From assembly GCA_015065395.1 (NCBI GenBank), contig SVQJ01000037.1:1-11879 (forward strand): a DNA stretch of 11,879 nucleotides. Reading direction: 5' to 3'. Each line of letters opens with the position of its first letter. Within the stretch, counting starts at the first letter, position 1. The DNA is from Oscillospiraceae bacterium (GTDB lineage: Bacteria > Bacillota > Clostridia > Oscillospirales > CAG-272). Below, piece after piece: positions 6,683 to 11,879 of this stretch. The position numbers and the translations under genes were made by a program. Under the pieces are notes generated by a model. The model was given only the letters and a program-made list of their open reading frames with translations, was not told where the DNA came from and did not search any database.

Positions 6683-7873
6683 ATGAATGCAGTAATTTTC
6701 GGTGCCGGTAACATCGGACGCGGCTTTATCGGTGCTCTTTTTTCCGAAGCAGGTCTCAACGTTACATTTATCGACGTTGCAAAACACATAGTTGAAAGAA
6801 TGAACGCCGACCGTTCATACCCTCTTCATATCGTCGGAGGCAAGGAAAAGATCGTTATGGTCAAAAACGTCTGTGCTGTTGACGGTAATGACCGTGACAG
6901 CGCAGTTGAAGCTATTGTTAACGCTGATATTGCTGCAACCTGTGTAGGCGCAAAAGCAATTAAATATATCCTTCCGAATTTTGTAGCGGGAATAAAAGCA
7001 CGCTATTTACTTGGCAAAGCCCCACTCAATCTTCTTATTTGTGAAAACCTTATGGATGCTGACAAGTATATCCACAGCCTCCTCGAAAATGAGTTGACCG
7101 CCGAAGAGCTTGATACCGTTGGACTTGTTGAAACATCCGTTGGCAGAATGGTACCTGTTCCCAAGGCACTTTCCGAAAACGACAATCCACTTAAGATAGC
7201 TGTAGAAGAATACGGTGTTCTTCCCGTAGATCGCGCCGCATTCAAGGGCGAGGTGCCTGAAATCAAGAACATGGTTCCCTTCTCCCCTTTCCACTACTAT
7301 ATTGAACGCAAGCTGTTTATTCATAACATGGGTCATGCAATTTGCGCATATCTGGGAACTATTGCAAACAAAGAGTATATCTGCGACAGCATAGTTGATC
7401 CTACCGTTCGTCTCCTTGTTCACAACGCTATGCTTGAGTCCTGTGACGCTCTTTCTACAAGGTATGACACTCCCATAAGACCGCTTCTCGATCATGCGAA
7501 CGATCTTATCCGCCGTTTTGCAAACCGTGAGCTTGGCGATACTTGCTCTCGTGTGGGCGGAGATATTCCCAGAAAGCTTGCAAATAGTGACAGACTTACA
7601 GGAGCTGCAAAAAGTGCTGAAGAAATGGGAATTTTCCCTGTTTATATTTGCACCGGAAGTGCCGCAGCGCTTCACTGCTACATAAAAGAAAATGCACTGG
7701 AGCATATGTGTCCTTCAGATGTACTCGTTTCTCTTACAGGTCTTTCTGCAGATGACAAGATCACACTTTGTACTCTTGAAATGTACGAATATTTCAAATC
7801 AGGGCTGTCTTTCGCAGACATTCTGAATAAAGCTGATGAAAAGAAACACGAAATTCTCGGAATGATTGTTTGA
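6683..7873 (+). CDS. mtlD: Mannitol-1-phosphate 5-dehydrogenase
   Basis: The enzyme interconverts mannitol 1-phosphate and fructose 6-phosphate with NAD+/NADH in the cytosol. The N-terminus is a Rossmann fold with FGAGNIGRGFIG (6-17), which is nearly diagnostic of MtlD. The catalytic signature of this polyol dehydrogenase family, K-x4-N-x2-H, is K210, N215, H218 in KLFIHNMGH. At 396 residues it is slightly longer than the roughly 382 of E. coli. The ATG at 6683 has AAAGGA 8 bases upstream; a longer frame opening with TTG at 6620 overlaps the promoter and is rejected. No mannitol PTS transporter or regulator gene is adjacent, so mannitol phosphate must come from elsewhere, or the enzyme may run in reverse to dispose of NADH; that last point is inference. 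Confidence 0.95.
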   Translation: MNAVIFGAGNIGRGFIGALFSEAGLNVTFIDVAKHIVERMNADRSYPLHIVGGKEKIVMVKNVCAVDGNDRDSAVEAIVNADIAATCVGAKAIKYILPNFVAGIKARYLLGKAPLNLLICENLMDADKYIHSLLENELTAEELDTVGLVETSVGRMVPVPKALSENDNPLKIAVEEYGVLPVDRAAFKGEVPEIKNMVPFSPFHYYIERKLFIHNMGHAICAYLGTIANKEYICDSIVDPTVRLLVHNAMLESCDALSTRYDTPIRPLLDHANDLIRRFANRELGDTCSRVGGDIPRKLANSDRLTGAAKSAEEMGIFPVYICTGSAAALHCYIKENALEHMCPSDVLVSLTGLSADDKITLCTLEMYEYFKSGLSFADILNKADEKKHEILGMIV

Positions 7874-7895
7874 TCCTGTTTTTATAATTAATAAT

Positions 7896-7941
7896 AAAAT
7901 CCCTCAGGCTGTACACTTCATCGTACCGCCTGAGGGATTTT
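7896..7941. terminator. Bidirectional terminator between mtlD and rnfB
   Basis: AAAATCCCTCAGGC (7896-7909) pairs perfectly with GCCTGAGGGATTTT (7928-7941), a 14-bp stem. An inner GTAC/GTAC can add four more pairs around an ACTTCATC loop after one mismatch. A-runs on the left arm and T-runs on the right arm make it a terminator read from either strand, fitting its place between convergent mtlD and the end of the rnf operon. Confidence 0.92.
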
Positions 7942-7955
7942 TCTATTCACACATA

Positions 7956-8801
7956 TCAGTGAGTTTTTTTACCTTTTGTAAAAATAAGTCCGTCCTTGCC
8001 AACAATATCGGATCGCCAAATGACTCCTTCGGGACATACGGTATAGCACATACCGCAGCCGGAGCATTTGTCGTAATTTATGCTGGCTATATTACCGTTC
8101 ATCTCGATAGCCTGCTCAGGACACACCTTCAGACATGAACTGCATCCGGTACAGCCGACTGTGCAATTAAACTTCGCACGGTTAGCACTATCCTTGGATG
8201 AGCAACCGACCCAATGGTATGCATCGTAAGGTATGAGCTTGATAATATGCTTCGGGCAGGCGGTAACACAGTTACCGCATCCTGTGCACAGTTTATAATC
8301 AACTACTGCTGTTCCGTCCTTAATACTGATCGCACCGAAAGGACAGACCTTAACACAATTACCCATACCAACGCATGCATATTTACAGCCACGGCTACCT
8401 CCGCCGAGCTTCATCTCAGCAAAGCAATCAAGAGCTCCGTCATCGTATATATATTTGGGACGTGAAGTATGATTATTGCCTGAGCACATGACCTGTGCAC
8501 GCATTCTTTGGGTCTCTCTGTCATCATTACCAAGAATGACTCCAATAGCCTGTGCAACTGAATTACCTCCGGGTCTGCAGGAAGCAGGAGATGCCTTTCC
8601 CTTTGCTATATCCATGGCAAGAGAGGCACAATCGCTGTATCCGCAGGCACCACAGTTACCGCCGGGGAGACAATCAAGTATTTTCTCTCTTTTCAGCTCT
8701 CTCTTTATTTTGTTTTCACTGTATTCAGCGTTTTGTAAAACTGCTGATATCAATGCAGCGACACAGAGAATACAAACAGATATAATTATTCCGAATATCA
8801 T
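7956..8801 (-). CDS. rnfB: Rnf complex iron-sulfur subunit RnfB
   Basis: RnfB is the ferredoxin-side electron carrier of the membrane-bound ferredoxin:NAD+ oxidoreductase, which couples this reaction to Na+ or H+ export. The 281 residues open with one membrane helix (about 3-22). An Fe-S domain follows with C50-x2-C53-x4-C58-x16-C75 in LPGGNCGACGYSDC. Four ferredoxin-type groups come next: C139/C143/C149/C153, C172/C175/C178/C182, C217/C220/C223/C227 and C246/C249/C252/C256, each ending in CP, so five cubane clusters are plausible. All expected cysteines appear intact, unlike in RnfA and RnfE. It is the last gene of the operon, 10 bases after rnfA, with GAGGTG before its ATG. Confidence 0.96.
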   Translation of the reverse strand: MIFGIIISVCILCVAALISAVLQNAEYSENKIKRELKREKILDCLPGGNCGACGYSDCASLAMDIAKGKASPASCRPGGNSVAQAIGVILGNDDRETQRMRAQVMCSGNNHTSRPKYIYDDGALDCFAEMKLGGGSRGCKYACVGMGNCVKVCPFGAISIKDGTAVVDYKLCTGCGNCVTACPKHIIKLIPYDAYHWVGCSSKDSANRAKFNCTVGCTGCSSCLKVCPEQAIEMNGNIASINYDKCSGCGMCYTVCPEGVIWRSDIVGKDGLIFTKGKKTH

Positions 8802-8811
8802 GAAGCACCTC

Positions 8812-9387
8812 TCAGAAGCTTATACCGTAAAAGCCGGAAAAAGCCATAGCCGCAAGTCCCGCCGAAACAAGAAGGATCGGAATACCTCTGAAACTTTCAG
8901 CAGGCAAAGTGTTTTCGAGCCTTTTTTGAACACTGCAGAAAACAAACAAAGTAAATGTAAACCCGATTCCGGCACTTAGAAGGAAAAGGACTGACATACC
9001 AAAGGACAGGGATTGCTCAATACACAAAAGTACTGCGCCGAGTATTACGCAGTTGCCGGAAACCATAGGAAGGGTAGCTTCAACAGCAGAATGCGCTTTT
9101 TTTGACACCCTTGCAGAAAGGAGCTGGACTGCACAGATCAATGTGTTAATAATTATCACGGAAGCGAAAGTAACAACTGACGTCATTTCCGTTTTGACCA
9201 ATATGCCGTTGTAAAGTGCAAGAATCAGAGTGCCGGAGACCACCGTGATTCCTGTTACAAGGCCGCCGTAAAGTGCAGCGTGAGAAGGCTTTTCAGAAGC
9301 AACGAAGATAGATTCGATGCCAAACAATTTTGTAAGAAGAAAATTATCAACAAGAAGTGCAGATATAACTATAAGTATAGATTCCAT
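8812..9387 (-). CDS. rnfA: Rnf complex membrane subunit RnfA, missing a cluster cysteine
   Basis: RnfA is a six-helix integral membrane subunit; with RnfE it forms an inverted pair that, in studied Rnf and Nqr complexes, holds a [2Fe-2S] cluster in the membrane with two cysteines from each subunit. The 191 residues fit the family length, and the second ligand is present at C113 (SGNCVILG). The first should lie in a GxCPF-like motif near residue 25; here it reads L-F-G-I-E25-S26-I-F, so the cysteine is replaced by glutamate. The codons (GAA TCT, near 9310-9315) lie in a clean frame, so a sequencing slip is unlikely. GGAGGAA precedes the ATG, 10 bases after rnfE. Identity rests on order, length, the NCxxLG motif and hydrophobic pattern. 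Confidence 0.92.
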   Translation of the reverse strand: MESILIVISALLVDNFLLTKLFGIESIFVASEKPSHAALYGGLVTGITVVSGTLILALYNGILVKTEMTSVVTFASVIIINTLICAVQLLSARVSKKAHSAVEATLPMVSGNCVILGAVLLCIEQSLSFGMSVLFLLSAGIGFTFTLFVFCSVQKRLENTLPAESFRGIPILLVSAGLAAMAFSGFYGISF

Positions 9388-9397
9388 AATTTCCTCC

Positions 9398-10024
9398 TTA
9401 CATTTCGTCGTTTACAGGGGCGCGCTTTGAGACGCTCTTTGTTATAAGCTTAGCAAGAGCTGCTGCAATTCCCACAAAGATGAGCAAACCGGAGGTCTGC
9501 GAAAGAATAGGCAACGGTGCTGTTTCAAAGATCTGAAGACCGCCTTTTTCATGTACATTGGCGAACAATTTTCCAAGCCCAAGAACTTCTCTGGGGATAG
9601 CGATAACAACCATAACCAGGAGCATTTGAACACAAGTAACCAATGAACTGAAAAGTGCAACTCCTGCAGACTCATCTGCTTTCGTGGATTCAAGCTGAAT
9701 AAGTATTATACAGCTTACAGCAAGTATGGGAAGATAAACTCCCAAAGCATCTGCAGTTGTCGGGAAAAAGTATCTGACTAAAATTTCTGTAACAGATGCT
9801 GAGAAAGCAGTTACTGTTACGAACAGCAAAGATCGAAGCTTGACGGGAATATGCTTTTTGCATAAAACCACGACCGCCTCGGCCAAGAGTAAAGAAATGG
9901 CAAAAGCTACAGACATAGCGATAGCTTTTGAAACCGTGGTAGTAACAACAAGCAAAGGACTTGCAGCAAGCATCTTGAAGGATGATAATTCAGTTGAGCT
10001 TTTCAATCTTGTCTTAATAAGCAT
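9398..10024 (-). CDS. rnfE: Rnf complex membrane subunit RnfE, missing a cluster cysteine
   Basis: RnfE is the partner of RnfA in the membrane core of the Rnf complex (208 residues, about six hydrophobic segments). Family features visible are the VTTT stretch near 27-30, PREVLGLGKLF at 144-154, and C105 in AVSCIIL, matching the usual VNCIILG cysteine. The N-terminal motif normally reads LGLCPTLAVT; here it is LAASPLLVVT (19-28), with S22 in place of the cluster cysteine, and the usual GRAEAF after the second cysteine is also lost (IQLEST). The protein is therefore a diverged RnfE. The ATG follows the rnfG stop after one base, and GGAGGG inside the end of rnfG serves as its ribosome site, so translation is probably coupled. 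Confidence 0.9.
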   Translation of the reverse strand: MLIKTRLKSSTELSSFKMLAASPLLVVTTTVSKAIAMSVAFAISLLLAEAVVVLCKKHIPVKLRSLLFVTVTAFSASVTEILVRYFFPTTADALGVYLPILAVSCIILIQLESTKADESAGVALFSSLVTCVQMLLVMVVIAIPREVLGLGKLFANVHEKGGLQIFETAPLPILSQTSGLLIFVGIAAALAKLITKSVSKRAPVNDEM

Positions 10025-10025
10025 A

Positions 10026-11225
10026 TTATCCCTCCAAATCAGCTTGTGAATTATCTATCGGAACCTGAGCATCACCGGTGTCCTCGCTGTTCTGCGTGGT
10101 ATCGTCACCAAAATCAGCGTCAGTGTCGGCTGTATCAGAGTTTGTCGTGTCCTCCGCACTGCCTGTATCCTTACCGTCGTTACCGCCGCCGATAGAAGGC
10201 TTACCTGTTGTATCCTCACCGGAGGAGGTATCAGCGGTTGTATCGTCTGTAGTATCAGCTACAGTAGTATCTTCAACCTTTTCGGTTGTTTCGGGCTCGG
10301 AAGTAGTATCGCTTTCAGGATCCTTTGATTCGGTTTCATAAACGGTGGTACCTTCTGTACTTTCGATACCCATATCATCATCACCACCGTCATTAACATT
10401 CTGACCGCCTTGATGGTCTCCCGGACGAGAAGGATCGGAAGGACGTCCTGTCGTTTCGGCAGTATCATTATCAGCACCGTCAGGGTTATTTCCCTGTGAT
10501 TCTTCTTTTTCGATCTCTTCTTCTATTTCTTCTGCCGAGATGGTTTCATATCCAAGCTCTCTTGCAATAGAAGCTGTGCTTATACCCAGTGCAACAATCT
10601 TGCGGATCTCGTCTGCAACAGCATTTGCAGATACGGTAGCACCGGAGATAATATCATACTCCATCTCGGAAGAGCCTATCAACAAACCGTTAAACTGAGA
10701 GAGAAACTCCTTAGAGGTTATCTTGTTGCCGAGGCCGTAGGATTCGTTATGGTCGAGTATAACTATATTATCAAGGAGATTATCGGAATTAAACGCAACA
10801 AGCATTTCAATATTTCCGCCGTAACCATCAAATAGTGTATGTACACAATATCCAGCTATTTTATTTCTGAAAAACAGCGCATAAACATCATAATCGGAAT
10901 CCTTATGCTCATATTTTTCTGCCCTATCGCAATTAGACAAGCAGGAAACGATTTCCTTTTGAAATGCTTCATGACGATTTTTCTCAACCGCACCAAAGGT
11001 CATCCAACCTAAAAGAGAGACAATAAGGGCAAGAAGTGCAACGACAGACGCGAAAACAAGAGAGTTTCTTTTGTTTATCATTCTCTCGTTTTCTTCATTA
11101 TCCACACCGGAAGAGCTATCGGGGGCAGGTGCGAAATCGTCAGGATTGAATTCCGGAGAGTTGATTTCCTCTTCAGTAAGTCCAACATTAAATTCGGGCT
11201 TATATGAATTATTATTCTTTTTCAT
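10026..11225 (-). CDS. rnfG: Rnf complex FMN subunit RnfG with long acidic C-terminal tail
   Basis: RnfG carries covalently bound FMN on the outer face of the membrane and passes electrons through the Rnf complex. Of 399 residues, about 1-50 are a polar, acidic N-terminal segment, 55-78 a membrane helix, and 110-215 the FMN-binding domain with GYGGNIEMLV (135-144), LDHNESYGLGNKI and the flavin-attachment motif S194-G-A-T197. The usual family length is about 200. The extra length is mostly a tail from about 228 to the end: first a Glu-rich stretch, then Asp/Thr/Ser/Gly-rich sequence with seven DTT triplets and almost no hydrophobic residues, probably disordered and outside the cell. The start at 11225 has GGAGG 5 bases upstream; the frame is open further but would run deeper into rnfD. 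Its ATG overlaps the rnfD 3' end by 14 bases. Confidence 0.93.
   Translation of the reverse strand: MKKNNNSYKPEFNVGLTEEEINSPEFNPDDFAPAPDSSSGVDNEENERMINKRNSLVFASVVALLALIVSLLGWMTFGAVEKNRHEAFQKEIVSCLSNCDRAEKYEHKDSDYDVYALFFRNKIAGYCVHTLFDGYGGNIEMLVAFNSDNLLDNIVILDHNESYGLGNKITSKEFLSQFNGLLIGSSEMEYDIISGATVSANAVADEIRKIVALGISTASIARELGYETISAEEIEEEIEKEESQGNNPDGADNDTAETTGRPSDPSRPGDHQGGQNVNDGGDDDMGIESTEGTTVYETESKDPESDTTSEPETTEKVEDTTVADTTDDTTADTSSGEDTTGKPSIGGGNDGKDTGSAEDTTNSDTADTDADFGDDTTQNSEDTGDAQVPIDNSQADLEG
10083..10331 (-). repeat. Low-complexity Asp-Thr-Thr-rich coding repeat in rnfG
   Basis: Codons for residues about 299-381 of RnfG repeat short D-T-T, E-D-T-T and A-D-T-T units (seven DTT triplets), seen on the plus strand as recurring GTATC/GTGTC/GTATCG words. 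The units are irregular, so it is a degenerate low-complexity run, not a tandem array with a fixed period. Such tracts can change in length by slippage. Confidence 0.7.
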
Positions 11226-11879
11226 ATTTACCTCCGAATCTCTTGGGCATCGTCCATGACTCAAACAGAGGAACAAGCAGATTCATCAGAAGAATAGCAA
11301 ATGCTGTTCCATCAGGATATGCACCGAAATATCTTATAAATACCGTAACGAGACCACAGCCTATACCGAAAATGATTTTTCCTGTATTCGTTACGGGAGT
11401 CGTCGTTGGATCGTTTACTGAAAATGCTGCAGCAAACAAAAGACTTCCCGATAACAGCTGGAAAACGGTAGCGTTTGTCTGACCGGTTATAGGACTAAGA
11501 ACAGAAACTAAAGCAATAGTACCGACAAAAGCAACAGGGATATGTAATGAAATAACCCCGCGGAAAAGCAGATACAAAAAACCTATAGCAATCGCAATCG
11601 CAGATACCTCGCCTATAGCACCGGCACAATTACCAATAACAAGATCAAAATACTGAGAATCAGGTGTTTGACCGTTTTTTAATGAAACGAGAGGTGTTGC
11701 GCAAGAAATAACGTCAGTTTTTCCGTTTGTAAGCTTAATCAATTCCTGTGGCCAACAAAGCATAAGAAAAACACGGGCAGCTATGGCAGGATTCACAATA
11801 TTTTTGCCGATGCCACCGAAAAACTGCTTGACGACAAGGATCGCAAAGGCGCTACCGATACAAGGGACCCAAAGTGAGA
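11212..11879 (-). CDS. rnfD: Rnf complex membrane FMN subunit RnfD, 5' end beyond the window
   Basis: RnfD is an integral membrane subunit with covalent FMN, needed for ion-coupled electron flow in the Rnf complex. About 221 C-terminal residues are visible and the frame is open to the right edge, so the true start lies outside; the GTG at 11794-11796 is internal, because family sequence (KQFFGGIGKNIVNPAIAARV) runs straight through it. Other marks are FGIGCGLVTVFIR and YPDGTAFAILLMN near the C-terminus. The flavin-attachment motif, usually SGAT or SSAT before PL, is S-C-A-T-P-L here, with the acceptor Thr codon at 11695-11697 kept. It is the first visible gene of the operon and overlaps rnfG by 14 bases; rnfC would be expected before it. 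Confidence 0.95.
   Translation of the reverse strand, partial: SLWVPCIGSAFAILVVKQFFGGIGKNIVNPAIAARVFLMLCWPQELIKLTNGKTDVISCATPLVSLKNGQTPDSQYFDLVIGNCAGAIGEVSAIAIAIGFLYLLFRGVISLHIPVAFVGTIALVSVLSPITGQTNATVFQLLSGSLLFAAAFSVNDPTTTPVTNTGKIIFGIGCGLVTVFIRYFGAYPDGTAFAILLMNLLVPLFESWTMPKRFGGKYEKE

Noticed and set aside
8476..8979. A plus-strand open frame across rnfB and rnfA
   Set aside because: It runs antisense to two confidently identified genes and crosses their junction; no domain is visible.
10083..10331. CRISPR-like or tandem repeat array
   Set aside because: The repeating words are irregular, lie in frame within rnfG, and have no constant repeat or spacer lengths.
10078..10341. A Ser/Val-rich plus-strand open frame opposite the rnfG tail
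   Set aside because: Its composition is the mirror of the DTT-rich codons in RnfG; it has no ribosome site and no independent support.
11226..11276. Longer RnfG N-terminus
   Set aside because: It would extend far into rnfD, whereas the ATG at 11225 directly follows a strong GGAGG.
11794..11796. GTG as the true start of rnfD
   Set aside because: Conserved RnfD sequence continues unbroken upstream of it to the window edge, so the gene is simply cut by the window.

Overview
The window looks like chromosomal DNA of an anaerobic, Gram-positive, gut- or rumen-type Clostridia, probably near Ruminococcaceae/Oscillospirales. The grounds are a T-box riboswitch on a tRNA synthetase gene, strong GGAGG ribosome sites, an Rnf operon in the clostridial order, and a secreted protein with a type I dockerin. 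The placement is an inference from gene content; no marker gene allows a firm identification.

Layout from left to right. (1) 53-2365, minus: a secreted dockerin plus DUF4838 protein, probably acting on plant or host glycans, with its own candidate promoter. (2) 2539-4302, minus: thrS, encoding a threonyl-tRNA synthetase without a full TGS domain. A complete threonine T-box leader precedes it (4338-4543; specifier ACC, antiterminator, terminator), driven by a near-consensus promoter. (3) 4664-5941, plus and divergent from thrS: an ECF sigma factor joined in frame to a zf-HC2 anti-sigma-like domain and an unrecognised C-terminal domain. A textbook ribosome site and ATG lie exactly at the domain junction. 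(4) 5999-6550, minus: a family 4 [4Fe-4S] uracil-DNA glycosylase, convergent with the sigma gene and separated from it by a strong hairpin. (5) 6683-7873, plus: mtlD, mannitol-1-phosphate 5-dehydrogenase, standing alone behind a near-perfect promoter. (6) 7956 to the right edge, minus: rnfB, rnfA, rnfE, rnfG and the 3' part of rnfD. This is most of a tightly packed operon for the membrane-bound ferredoxin:NAD+ oxidoreductase; rnfC would be expected beyond the right edge.

The genes do not form one pathway. Two themes recur: redox balance (Rnf moves electrons between ferredoxin and NAD+ and builds an ion gradient; MtlD can consume or make NADH) and regulation (T-box, sigma/anti-sigma fusion). 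Apart from the rnf operon each gene looks like its own transcription unit, with divergent promoter regions at 4543-4663 and 6551-6682 and shared terminators at 5967-5994 and 7896-7941.

The most unusual observations are three. The Rnf complex has lost one expected [2Fe-2S]-cluster cysteine in RnfA and the equivalent one in RnfE. RnfG carries a roughly 170-residue acidic, Thr-rich tail expected outside the cell. The sigma/anti-sigma fusion has an internal translation start. I see no CRISPR array, insertion sequence, tRNA or rRNA gene, and no clear sign of an entirely new multi-gene system.
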